Origin: an uncultured bacterium | GTDB taxonomy: Bacteria > Cyanobacteriota > Vampirovibrionia > Gastranaerophilales > Gastranaerophilaceae | DNA: 64,000 nt | Reading direction: 5' to 3' | Assembly: GCA_949284415.1 (NCBI GenBank) | Contig: CASDVM010000043.1 | Coordinates: 1 to 64,000, forward strand | Position numbers and translations under genes: made by a program | In this document: piece by piece, positions 53,606 through 63,875 of the stretch | How the letters are laid out: the number at the start of each line of letters is the position of its first letter | How positions within the stretch are numbered: the stretch's first letter is position 1 | Notes under the pieces: generated by a model | What the model saw: only the letters and a program-made list of their open reading frames with translations | Database searches by the model: none | Told to the model about the DNA's origin: nothing

Positions 53606-54538
53606 TTATCCTAGCTGGCCATTGGCACCTGAAACAACTTCGATAATTTCCTGAGTAATTGCAAATTGGCGTGTTTTATTGTATTCAACAGATAATTCGT
53701 TAATCATTTTTTCCGCGTTGCTGGTAGCAGCTGACATTGCTGTCATTCTGCTTGCGAGTTCACTTGCCTGCGCTTCCAATAATGACTGGTATAAAATGTT
53801 TGTCATATACATAGGAACAACTTTTTGCAAAATATTATGCATATCCGGCATAAATTCCATTAAAGGATCTATCACATTATCATGAAGTTTTTCTTCATCA
53901 TCATGCAAACCTTTGAGCGGCAATATTGTCCAGTTTTCAACAAAATAGCTCATCATATTTTTAAATCTCGTTGTTATAACTTCAATTTTGTCTATTTTAT
54001 GAGATACAAAATATTCTGCAATATCTTCGATTATTATTTTAGCCCCTTCACCTGAAGGGTTATTTGCAACGCCGAGATAGGTTTTCACAATTTCGCAGTC
54101 AAAATCTTTACATTTCCTTTTTAAAGAAGAAATGCCCTTTTGTCCGACTATAAAGAGAATTGTTTTGATGCCCTGATTCTGATAATCTTTTATGGTCTGC
54201 AGTGTTTTTCTGACTACATTGGCATTATAAGCTCCGGCAAGACCTTTGTTAGATGTTATAACAAGAAGTCCTACGGTTTTTATTTCTCTTACCTTCAAAA
54301 GTTCTGGATAATTATCAACTGCTGATTTAATCTTGAGACTTTGTGCGCTGTATGAACCAACAGATGCTAAAAGCTTTTTGAACATACCGGTGAGTTCAAA
54401 TGTAAACGGCCTTGAGGCTTTAACAGTATTTTCAGCCTTTTTAACCTTTGCTGCTGCTACCATTTTCATTGCACGTGTTATTTTTTGTGTACTTTTGACG
54501 CTCTGTATTCTGTTTTTTATATCTTTCAAATTTGCCAT
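53606..54538 (-). CDS. atpG: F1F0-ATP synthase gamma subunit
   Basis: 310 residues, the central rotor shaft. N-terminal LKDIKNRIQSVKSTQKITRAMKMVAA and C-terminal EAQASELASRMTAMSAATSNA...RQFAITQEIIEVVSGA are the conserved coiled-coil halves. I see no sign of the extra regulatory segment that cyanobacterial and plant gamma subunits carry between them. Last gene of the operon, 176 bases after atpA; that gap carries a palindromic repeat. Confidence 0.96.
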   Translation of the reverse strand: MANLKDIKNRIQSVKSTQKITRAMKMVAAAKVKKAENTVKASRPFTFELTGMFKKLLASVGSYSAQSLKIKSAVDNYPELLKVREIKTVGLLVITSNKGLAGAYNANVVRKTLQTIKDYQNQGIKTILFIVGQKGISSLKRKCKDFDCEIVKTYLGVANNPSGEGAKIIIEDIAEYFVSHKIDKIEVITTRFKNMMSYFVENWTILPLKGLHDDEEKLHDNVIDPLMEFMPDMHNILQKVVPMYMTNILYQSLLEAQASELASRMTAMSAATSNAEKMINELSVEYNKTRQFAITQEIIEVVSGANGQLG

Positions 54539-54615
54539 TTTTTATACCATTGCTTACAAGTGCTTTCAAGGCGCTTTTTGTTTGTTTTGCATTAACTTGT
54601 TCTGTTTTTGGATTA

Positions 54616-54659
54616 TGTCATCCCGAACGTCAGATCGACCTCTGTGTTTCAGGATCTTT
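54616..54659. repeat. REP-like repeat, long-loop class
   Basis: TGTCATCCCGAACGTCAGAT then CGACCTCTGTGTTTCAGGATC, in the atpA-atpG gap. The loop is extended compared with the common copies and matches 20520-20562. Confidence 0.75.
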
Positions 54660-54714
54660 GTTTATCCCTCGCACCTTTTAGCTTTATAATAAGCTAACCT
54701 TTCGTTGGTTTTAG

Positions 54715-56791
<2,077 letters not shown>

Positions 56792-56795
56792 AAGA

Positions 56796-57299
56796 TTACA
56801 CCTTGTCTATATTTTCAATGCTTTCATCAATAAACTTGTTATGAAGTTCAGGATTATTAGCGATAGAGTTTTTAATATGTTGTTTAGCAAGTTCTATTGA
56901 TGCACGTAAAGTTTTTGCCGTCATTTGAGCAGATAAAGTTTTTTCTTCGGCAGAAATGACTCTTGAAATATTTTTTTCTATAAGTTGAACCTGTTCTTCT
57001 GTATTTGATAATATTTGTCTGGCAATTCCTTCACCTCTTTGCGAGGCTTCATCAAGACGCTGTTTAATATCTTCATTAATATGTTCGATTGATTTTTCGG
57101 CATCAAGAAGTTTATTTTTTGCATTTTCGCGTTCATTCTTTGCATTATTAATTGTGTTAATGATATCCTGTTTTATTTTTTCAACACCGGAGGATATATT
57201 TAATTTTTTGAACAATACTGCAAAAATAATCAGCAATACTGCAAAATTAAAAGTATTTGATTCAACTATTAAGTTCCAAAAATTTGCCAATTCGTTCAT
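56796..57299 (-). CDS. atpF: F1F0-ATP synthase b subunit
   Basis: 167 residues: one N-terminal membrane helix (NTFNFAVLLIIFAVLFKKL) then a long charged coiled coil forming half of the outer stalk. One base separates it from the b' gene; the two products are expected to form a b-b' heterodimer. Confidence 0.9.
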   Translation of the reverse strand: MNELANFWNLIVESNTFNFAVLLIIFAVLFKKLNISSGVEKIKQDIINTINNAKNERENAKNKLLDAEKSIEHINEDIKQRLDEASQRGEGIARQILSNTEEQVQLIEKNISRVISAEEKTLSAQMTAKTLRASIELAKQHIKNSIANNPELHNKFIDESIENIDKV

Positions 57300-57300
57300 A

Positions 57301-57768
57301 TTAACTCAAAATCCTGTTTACAAGTTCAATATCGGGATTTTCTATTTTTGTGTCTATCCCTGTTATTTTGGAAGATATTACTTCTGCCAGATCTTTAACT
57401 TTTGCTTTCAGTTCTTCTGTTGTAAGCTGGGCTTCCTGCTGAAGGTTTGATTTGGCAGAAGCTATTTCTTCTCTTGATTTTTCTTTTGCCTGTGCTGTCA
57501 TTGCTCTGGAATTTTCGTTGGCAGCATTAACTTTATCTGCAACAAGTTTTTTTGAATCCGCAACTGATTTATTTAATTTTGCTTCTCTGTCTTTGAGAAT
57601 AGCATCTGCTCTTGCGTTAGAGTTTATAGCATCATTTTTTGCATCATTTATGAATTTTTCACGTTCATCCATGACTTTTTCAATCGGTTTATAAAATATT
57701 ATATTCATTATGATTGTAAATATAATAAAACTTATTGCTGAAACTAAGAATGTTGCGTTAAATTCCAT
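57301..57768 (-). CDS. atpF': F1F0-ATP synthase b' subunit
   Basis: 155 residues: N-terminal membrane helix (FLVSAISFIIFTIIMNIIFY) and KPIEKVMDEREKFINDAKNDA, the hallmark of b-type stalks, then an Ala/Lys-rich coiled coil. A second b-like gene directly before b is seen in cyanobacteria, chloroplasts and some other photosynthetic lineages. Confidence 0.9.
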   Translation of the reverse strand: MEFNATFLVSAISFIIFTIIMNIIFYKPIEKVMDEREKFINDAKNDAINSNARADAILKDREAKLNKSVADSKKLVADKVNAANENSRAMTAQAKEKSREEIASAKSNLQQEAQLTTEELKAKVKDLAEVISSKITGIDTKIENPDIELVNRILS

Positions 57769-57781
57769 TGTTTTTCTCCGA

Positions 57782-58021
57782 TTATTTGCCTAACAATAAG
57801 AAAGCGATAACGAATGCGTAAAGTGCACAAGCTTCTGATAATGCTGCACCGAGAAGGAAAAACCCGAAAGCTTTGCCTGCTACTTCAGGCTGTCTTGAAA
57901 CTGCATCCATCAAACCTTTTGTAGCGAAACCGATACCCAGTCCTGCGCCTACTGCACCAAAACCGATTGCAATACCTGCACCTAAATGTGCCATTTGTGA
58001 AATTGTAGCTGTGTCAACCAT
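57782..58021 (-). CDS. atpE: F1F0-ATP synthase c subunit
   Basis: 79-residue hairpin of two helices with the RQPE loop (43-46) and the ion-binding Glu63 in ALSEACALYAFVIAF. The first helix is Gly-rich and lacks the Gln, and Glu63 is followed by Ala rather than Ser/Thr, so a proton (not Na+) ring is favoured. GGAG ribosome site upstream. Confidence 0.96.
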   Translation of the reverse strand: MVDTATISQMAHLGAGIAIGFGAVGAGLGIGFATKGLMDAVSRQPEVAGKAFGFFLLGAALSEACALYAFVIAFLLLGK

Positions 58022-58060
58022 TTTTTTCTCTCCTTTATTTAATACTTTTTATCAAAGTAA

Positions 58061-58753
58061 CTAATGTTCCTCTCCTGTCGCTGAACCTATATAAGCTATT
58101 GTCAGCATCATAAATACGGTTGCCTGAATAAATGCAACCAGTATTTCAAAAAGCATTATCGGAAGCGGCAGAAAATATGCCAATCCGCCTAATGCTATCG
58201 ATACAAGAATTTCGCCTGCAAATATATTTGCAAAAAGTCGGATTGCAAGGCTTAAAGGCCTTGTAAACATTTCTAAAAGTTCAACAAGCGCCATTACAAT
58301 TCCCGTAAAACTTAATTCATGCAAAAAGAATTTCGGTCCTTTAGCACGAATTCCCATAAATACATAATATACTAATACTATAATTGCCATAGCGGCGGTT
58401 AAGTTAATATCATTTGTAGGAGAAGCAAGTTCTCCACCGTTTTTCAGGTGGATTATTCTTAGAGGAAGCTGTCCCATTAAATTTGCCGTAACTATAAACA
58501 AAAACAGAGATGCAACAAGCGGAATATGACGTCTGTTATCATTTTCTACCATTGTGTCAAGTGTTCCGCAGAAAAATTTCATAATGCTTTCGGAAACTGC
58601 CTGAAGTTTTCCGGGAACAAGTGATAAATTCCTTGTGGCAAGAACAGCGAAAATTATCACAACTGCCATTGCAAACCACATTGTAAATATGGTATCAAGG
58701 TTAACACTTATAGCATGACCTCCGAGATTTAGTGTGTAAATCCAATGTTCCAT
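58061..58753 (-). CDS. atpB: F1F0-ATP synthase a subunit
   Basis: 230 residues, five or six membrane helices, with the essential Arg in RPLSLAIRLFANIFAGEILV and QATVFMMLTIAYIGSA near the C-terminus. First gene of the operon a-c-b'-b-delta-alpha-gamma. No atpI-like gene precedes it; the next gene upstream is divergent birA. Confidence 0.96.
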   Translation of the reverse strand: MEHWIYTLNLGGHAISVNLDTIFTMWFAMAVVIIFAVLATRNLSLVPGKLQAVSESIMKFFCGTLDTMVENDNRRHIPLVASLFLFIVTANLMGQLPLRIIHLKNGGELASPTNDINLTAAMAIIVLVYYVFMGIRAKGPKFFLHELSFTGIVMALVELLEMFTRPLSLAIRLFANIFAGEILVSIALGGLAYFLPLPIMLFEILVAFIQATVFMMLTIAYIGSATGEEH

Positions 58754-58843
58754 GATAGATTCTCTCCCTTACGAATTTATTTTAACTCCCTGAAAAAAAA
58801 ATCGCAAATATTTTTTTGTTTGTTCTAAAATTGTTTATGTACA

Positions 58844-59593
58844 ATGATTTCGGAGTTCATGGTGTTGAAAATTATACATTTAGACGAAATTGATTCGACA
58901 AATTCTTATGCAAAATTAAATTTTGATAAATTTGATGATAAAACAGCAATTTCTGCAGATAGGCAGACAGCCGGGCGCGGGCGCTATGACAGAAAATGGA
59001 TGGATCTCGGATCCGGTAATTTATTTTTGTCTGTGGTTTTGAAGCCGTCAAATGATTTAAAGCAGGTTTATGCCTGTATGCCGCAGTATTTGGCTGTTGT
59101 TTTATCAGATATTTTAAGAGATTACGGTATTTCTCCTTCAATAAAGTGGCCGAATGATGTATTGGTGAACGATGCCAAAATCGCAGGCATTCTTTGTGAA
59201 TGTGTTATGAGAAAAAATATTTTTCAAGGATTAGTTTTAGGTATAGGTGTTAATTTGAATGCTCAAAAAGAGGATCTTGCAAAAATACATGATAAGGCAG
59301 TAACATCTTTAAATGTAGAACTCGGATGTGCATACGTGGATAAACAGGTATTTGCCGAAAAATTACTATCTGCTTTTTTTGAAAATTATGATGAATTTTT
59401 GAATAAAGGCTTTGTATATATCAAAGATGAATATATAAAATCATGCAAATTTTTAGGAAAAGACATCTGTGTGAAAGGTTTCCGCGAAGAAATTACGGGT
59501 ATTGCAAAAGATATTTCCGATACAGGTGCTCTTGTCCTTGAGAATAAAGGAAAAGATGTTATTTTAACAATGGGTGATATATCAGGAGGTTAA
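58844..59593 (+). CDS. birA: Biotin--[acetyl-CoA-carboxylase] ligase
   Basis: 249 residues, the catalytic BirA/BPL domain without the N-terminal DNA-binding domain. Motifs: HLDEIDSTNSYAK, the biotin loop ADRQTAGRGRYDRKW, LFLSVVLKP, IKWPNDVLVNDAKIAGILCE and LGIGVNLN. The start may instead be ATG 58859 (MVLKIIHLDEIDSTN); both have poor ribosome sites. The gene ends three bases before the PurN-like gene. Confidence 0.92.
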   Translation: MISEFMVLKIIHLDEIDSTNSYAKLNFDKFDDKTAISADRQTAGRGRYDRKWMDLGSGNLFLSVVLKPSNDLKQVYACMPQYLAVVLSDILRDYGISPSIKWPNDVLVNDAKIAGILCECVMRKNIFQGLVLGIGVNLNAQKEDLAKIHDKAVTSLNVELGCAYVDKQVFAEKLLSAFFENYDEFLNKGFVYIKDEYIKSCKFLGKDICVKGFREEITGIAKDISDTGALVLENKGKDVILTMGDISGG

Positions 59594-59596
59594 TTT

Positions 59597-60184
59597 ATGA
59601 AAAAGCTTGCTTTGCTCGGTTCAGGTGAAAATTCGGTACTTAATGCGATTATAAAATATTTTAAAGATAAGGATGTTGAGATATCTATTTTGTCTGACAA
59701 CGAGCATTGTGATTTTTATTTAAAATCAAAAGATGAAGGTTTTGACGCAAAATATCTCCCTGTAGAAAAGACTTTTGAATATTTTTCATCGCATGATTTT
59801 GATTTAATTGCTCTTTGCGATTATAGAAACGCATTATGCGCTGATGTGCTGGAAACAGGCAGGTTTATAACTATTCATCCGTCATTGCTGCCTGCATTTA
59901 AAGGGAAAGATGCAATCGAGCGCGCTTTTATGACAGGAGTCAAGGTGTCAGGTGTAACCGTCTATTCTTTAAATTCAAACGAGAACGATGAAAAAATTAT
60001 TGCCCAATATCCTGTTTTAATCAGTAATGAAACTCATTTTGATGAATTCAAGTCTGAAATTTATTATGTAGAATCAAAACTTTATCCCGTTGTAATAGAT
60101 AAACTCTTGAAAGATGAAGTTTTTGATTTCCCTGATTTGATGAACAGTTGTTCCTGCGAAGGAGGATGCGGTGGTTGTCATTAA
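59597..60184 (+). CDS. PurN-like formyltransferase fold with altered active site and Cys-rich tail
   Basis: 195 residues, AGGAGG before ATG 59597. The PurN core is recognisable: KLALLGSGENSVLNAII, TIHPSLLPAFKGKDAIERA, GVKVSGVTVYSL, KIIAQYPV. In PurN (GAR formyltransferase) the catalytic triad is Asn-x-His and Asp; here His94 and Asp131 remain but the Asn position is Thr92. The C-terminus CSCEGGCGGCH (185-195) has four Cys and a His, a likely metal or Fe-S site. It may be a divergent GAR transformylase or a repurposed protein; activity is doubtful. Confidence 0.68.
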   Translation: MKKLALLGSGENSVLNAIIKYFKDKDVEISILSDNEHCDFYLKSKDEGFDAKYLPVEKTFEYFSSHDFDLIALCDYRNALCADVLETGRFITIHPSLLPAFKGKDAIERAFMTGVKVSGVTVYSLNSNENDEKIIAQYPVLISNETHFDEFKSEIYYVESKLYPVVIDKLLKDEVFDFPDLMNSCSCEGGCGGCH

Positions 60185-60393
60185 AATCTTGTTAAATCCG
60201 AAACGGTTGTTTCCAGTGCATTTGAAAGCTCAATAAGGGTGTCAAGCGATGGTTTTGAGAAAGCTACTTCGATTTTTCCCATAAAATTAAGGCTTATATT
60301 CATTTTATCCGCCAGTTCCTGCTGCGTCAGACCAAGTTCTTTACGTCTATGTTTTATATTCTGTCCTAATTTTACGTAGAATTCAGAATTCAT
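60181..60393 (-). CDS. XRE-family transcriptional regulator
   Basis: 70 residues, a complete Cro/C1-type helix-turn-helix: NIKHRRKELGLTQQELADKM, NISLNFMGKIEVAFSKPSLDTLIELSNAL. Divergent from the prepilin gene at 60483, with the shared 89-base gap filled by TACGTA repeats. One TACGTA copy lies inside its own start region, hinting at autorepression. The stop overlaps the end of the PurN-like gene by four bases. Confidence 0.88.
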   Translation of the reverse strand: MNSEFYVKLGQNIKHRRKELGLTQQELADKMNISLNFMGKIEVAFSKPSLDTLIELSNALETTVSDLTRF

Positions 60394-60446
60394 ACGTACA
60401 GTTTATACGTAAAGTTTTATTAATTATACGTACTGCTAATACGTAA
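60392..60446. promoter_or_regulatory. Candidate operator: two pairs of TACGTA palindromes
   Basis: TACGTA occurs at 60393, 60406, 60427 and 60440 (plus 60373 in the regulator). The copies form two like pairs with 13-base periodicity, ATACGTAC-n5-ATACGTAA, whose starts are 34 bases apart. They sit between the XRE regulator and the prepilin promoter (-10 at 60454), where a repressor would block both. Confidence 0.7.
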
Positions 60447-60450
60447 ATTA

Positions 60451-60459
60451 TGCTATAAT
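60451..60459 (+). promoter_or_regulatory. Extended -10 promoter of the prepilin gene
   Basis: TGCTATAAT with TATAAT at 60454-60459, 24 bases before ATG 60483. A -35 would fall in the second TACGTA pair. Confidence 0.55.
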
Positions 60460-60482
60460 TAGTATATGGAGGGATTTGCAAT

Positions 60483-61250
60483 ATGAAAATTAGAGCTTTT
60501 GCATCAGATGAAGGTACTGCATGCGCAGGGCATTTTGAGAATATTCGCAGAGTTGCCTTTACCCTGGCAGAGGTTTTAATTACATTGGGTATTATAGGTG
60601 TAGTAGCTGCTATGACTCTGCCTTCTTTGATAAATAATTATCAGCATAAAGTTCTTGAAACGCAGTTTAAAAAAGCTTATTCTATATTGTACCGGCTTGT
60701 ATTACAGGTGCAGAATGAAAGCGGAATGCCATTGAACGTAAAAGATTATTCGTATTCTTACACCGGTGATAAATATAAACTTTATAATGCTCTTAAACCT
60801 TATATAATAGCTAATTTTTGTAATAATACAGGCTGTATAGACAGAATTGAAGTTGATGATGGTAGCAATCAACCTATTCAAAATATGAAAAATTACCATA
60901 CTTATAATAATGCTAATAAAAATACTTCTTCTTATTTTATGGAATGCGGCGGTTTTATACTGCCTGACGGAATGTCTGTTTATGTAGAAAATTACAATGC
61001 TAAAAATTTAATGTTATCAGTTGATGTTAATGGTGTAGGTAAACGCCCTAACCGCTGGGGACATGATTTGTTTACGTTCTCAATTGATAACGAAACAGGA
61101 AAATTAATCCCTAACGGAGTTGATGGAGCCTATTGGGGAGTTGACCGCAGAGAGGAATATTGTTCATTAACAAATTCAAATAAAAATAACGGCATTACCT
61201 GCTCCTATTATGCATTGAATGATCCGAATTATTTTAAAAATCTACCATAA
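60483..61250 (+). CDS. Type IV prepilin-like protein next to its own regulator
   Basis: 255 residues, GGAGGG before ATG 60483. Leader of 25 residues, then FTLAEVLITLGIIGVVAAMT (Phe26 as +1, Glu at +5). The domain carries LSVDVNGVGKRPNRWGHDLF and a cysteine-rich end (EEYCSLT, ITCSYYALNDPNYFKNLP), nearly matching the prepilin at 44457. It has no homopolymer tract. Confidence 0.87.
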   Translation: MKIRAFASDEGTACAGHFENIRRVAFTLAEVLITLGIIGVVAAMTLPSLINNYQHKVLETQFKKAYSILYRLVLQVQNESGMPLNVKDYSYSYTGDKYKLYNALKPYIIANFCNNTGCIDRIEVDDGSNQPIQNMKNYHTYNNANKNTSSYFMECGGFILPDGMSVYVENYNAKNLMLSVDVNGVGKRPNRWGHDLFTFSIDNETGKLIPNGVDGAYWGVDRREEYCSLTNSNKNNGITCSYYALNDPNYFKNLP

Positions 61251-61309
61251 ATTGTAGACTGTTATTTTGTATTGGTGTATAATTGGCATGTAAAAAAGGG
61301 GGTCCGGAC

Positions 61310-62545
61310 ATGTCTATAGATGATGCATTGGTTATGATTTTGGCAGGCGGCGAAGGGAAAAGGCTCTATCCTTTAACTAAAGACAGAGCAAAACCGGCTG
61401 TTCCGTTCGGCGGAAGATACAGAATTATTGATTTTGTTCTCAATAATTTTATAAATTCCGGATTTTTTAAGATTAAGGTTTTAACGCAGTATAAATCTGA
61501 TTCTTTGAATAAGCATATTACAAGAGGCTGGGCTTTATCTCCTTTTTTAAATCAATATGTAGATCTTGCTCCTGCACAGATGAGGACAGGTTCTGACTGG
61601 TACAGGGGAACTGCCGATGCTATTTATCAGAATGTTTTTCATATAACTGATGAAGATCCTGATTATGTCTGTATATTCGGAGGCGACCATATTTATAAAA
61701 TGGATGTTTCGCAGATGCTTGATTTTCATAAAGAAAAAGGAGCAGATTTATCTATTTCAGCAATTCCAATACCAATTGAGGAAGCATCAGAATTTGGCAT
61801 TATTGAGGTTGATGATGATTGGAGGCTTATAAATTTTGTAGAAAAGCCAAAAGACAAGCCTAAATCAATCCCGGGTAATCCTGATATGTGTCTTGCTTCA
61901 ATGGGGAATTATATATTTAACAAGAATATTCTGCTTGAAGCACTGGATAGAGATGAAGAAATTAAAGAATCCTCTCATGATTTCGGGAAAAATGTTATTC
62001 CAATGCTTTTGAAAGACGGGAAGAATATTTATATTTATAATTTTAACAATAATTCATTTCCCGGAATGACTGATACTGAGCGCGGTTACTGGCGTGATGT
62101 AGGAAGTATAGATGCTTACTGGCAGGCAAATATGGATTTATTGGCCTATGATCCTGAACTTAATTTATATTCTCAGGATTGGCCTCTGCGAACTTTCAAT
62201 TACAATTATCCTCCTGCTAAATTTATATGGGCGGAAGGCGAGCGTGTAGGTATGGCAACAAATTCCATGGTATCGGAAGGATGTATTGTATCAGGCGGCG
62301 GTTTGTCAAGGTGTGTGCTTTCTCCGAAAGTTAAAGTTAACAGCTATTCGCAGATTTCTGAGAGTATTTTGATGGAAAATGTTGAAATCGGACGTCATTC
62401 AAAAATCAAGCGGGCTATTATTGATAAAAATGTTATTGTTCCGCCGAATACGAGAATAGGCTTTAACCGCGAAGATGATATAAGTCGGGGATTTCATGTT
62501 TCGCCTGGCGGTGTAACGGTTGTTCCCAAAGGCGCAAAACTTTAA
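61310..62545 (+). CDS. glgC: Glucose-1-phosphate adenylyltransferase
   Basis: 411 residues from ATG 61310, supported by AAAGGGGGT upstream; an in-frame start at 61283 is less likely. N-terminal [61 protein letters not shown], and a C-terminal left-handed beta-helix ([27 protein letters not shown]). It makes ADP-glucose for GlgA; allosterically regulated in relatives. Confidence 0.96.
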   Translation: MSIDDALVMILAGGEGKRLYPLTKDRAKPAVPFGGRYRIIDFVLNNFINSGFFKIKVLTQYKSDSLNKHITRGWALSPFLNQYVDLAPAQMRTGSDWYRGTADAIYQNVFHITDEDPDYVCIFGGDHIYKMDVSQMLDFHKEKGADLSISAIPIPIEEASEFGIIEVDDDWRLINFVEKPKDKPKSIPGNPDMCLASMGNYIFNKNILLEALDRDEEIKESSHDFGKNVIPMLLKDGKNIYIYNFNNNSFPGMTDTERGYWRDVGSIDAYWQANMDLLAYDPELNLYSQDWPLRTFNYNYPPAKFIWAEGERVGMATNSMVSEGCIVSGGGLSRCVLSPKVKVNSYSQISESILMENVEIGRHSKIKRAIIDKNVIVPPNTRIGFNREDDISRGFHVSPGGVTVVPKGAKL

Positions 62546-62667
62546 GCTGGTATTTTTTTTATATTTGATTTATTATATTTTAGCAAAAAATTGTAAATCT
62601 TTATTAATAAATAGGGATATTAAAGCAATTATTTACCTTCACGTGCTTTATAAACTCGGGTAGTAAA

Positions 62668-63240
62668 ATGGCGCTGTTAAGTATAAAATCATACATTACA
62701 AATACCCCGCTGTATAGAGGTGCGGCAAGTATCTATCGCGGTGCAAAACAAAAGGGTCTGGATGTTGTTCCGGAGTCTGTATATTCCAATGATAGAGTTA
62801 TTAAAGGTATAAAAAAGACAGGGGAGAAAATTTCCTCAGCAGAACAACGATTGATTTTAGGCGCTTCAGCATTAATGTCTCAGCCGTTTATTGATTGGAA
62901 TAACAAAAATGTCGATGAAAAAACAAGAAAAGTTTCTGTTGCAAGAACTGTTGCAAAAATTATCGCAGGAACTTTGACAGGATATTATATAAGGAAAGGC
63001 TGTATAAAAGGAATAAAAGCGCTTTCACAGATCCCCGGAGAAAATGTGCCTAAATGGAAAACGATTTTTACTCCCAAAAACGTAAAAGATAATACATCCG
63101 ATGCATTTATTCAGTACCGTAATGCAATGGGAACTGTTGTTGCTCTCGTTGTTATGATGTTTACCAACTTTTTAATTGATGCACCTTTAACTAAATTTTT
63201 GACAAATACATTTATCAAACGTGGGGAGGATAAGAAATGA
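62668..63240 (+). CDS. Membrane-associated protein of unknown function
   Basis: 190 residues with two or three hydrophobic stretches (VAKIIAGTLTGYYI, MGTVVALVVMMFTNFLI). N-terminus MALLSIKSYITNTPLYRGAASIYRG. No ribosome site is obvious before ATG 62668. It overlaps the next gene (ATGA), so they form a coupled pair. No family recognised; the flavour is like the 49616/51364 proteins but I see no aligned motif. Confidence 0.6.
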   Translation: MALLSIKSYITNTPLYRGAASIYRGAKQKGLDVVPESVYSNDRVIKGIKKTGEKISSAEQRLILGASALMSQPFIDWNNKNVDEKTRKVSVARTVAKIIAGTLTGYYIRKGCIKGIKALSQIPGENVPKWKTIFTPKNVKDNTSDAFIQYRNAMGTVVALVVMMFTNFLIDAPLTKFLTNTFIKRGEDKK

Positions 63241-63875
63241 AGTCTCCTGCCCAGCTGTTTTCTGATTTTAAAACGGTAATGTATAAAAAGTACGGAGAAA
63301 ACCCCGGACAGATGCTTGTTCACACGGGTGTTCTCGGTTGGATTTTGTCTTCTCTTGCGCAGGTTACTGCAGTTGTATTTAACGATAAAATTTCACCTGA
63401 ACAGAAAACGTTTCTTATTCCGCAGGAAGCAGCTGATGCTTTTGTAAATATTGTATCATTTTATGTTATCACAAGTTCATTTAAAAATCTGGCGTCAAAA
63501 TTAGTTTCTACGGGCAAGCTCACTACAAAACCGATTAAAGAGTTTTTAACAAAGCAGGGTGTAACTTCATCGGAGCATATCGGAAAATTAGGCTTTAATA
63601 TTGAAAATATGGCAAATTTTCAGGATATTAAAGGTGAGTATAAAGCTTTCAAAAACGGTGTTGATGTTGTTGCAAGTACGGCAGGGTCAATTCTTTCATG
63701 CAACATTGTAACTCCTGTTTTGAGAAATGAATATGCATCTAAACAGCAGAAAAAAGCTATTGCCAAAATGCATGGCACGGATACTCATGAGTTGAAATCC
63801 CCGCGAGGAATTTCCATGGATACTTATATAAAACTTTCTTCTGCAAAGTATTCTTCAGGTTCTCTAAAAATATAG
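63237..63875 (+). CDS. Membrane-associated protein of unknown function, partner of the preceding gene
   Basis: 212 residues, start overlapping the upstream stop by four bases with GGGGAGG before it. Two or three hydrophobic segments (VLGWILSSLAQVTAVVF, AFVNIVSFYVITSSF, VDVVASTAGSILSCNIV) and a polar C-terminus. No family recognised. The 3' end overlaps the convergent partial gene by twelve bases. Confidence 0.6.
   Translation: MKSPAQLFSDFKTVMYKKYGENPGQMLVHTGVLGWILSSLAQVTAVVFNDKISPEQKTFLIPQEAADAFVNIVSFYVITSSFKNLASKLVSTGKLTTKPIKEFLTKQGVTSSEHIGKLGFNIENMANFQDIKGEYKAFKNGVDVVASTAGSILSCNIVTPVLRNEYASKQQKKAIAKMHGTDTHELKSPRGISMDTYIKLSSAKYSSGSLKI

Noticed and set aside
57782-58021. Sodium-driven ATP synthase
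   Set aside because: The c subunit lacks the Gln in helix 1 and the Ser/Thr after the ion-binding Glu that mark Na+ rings.
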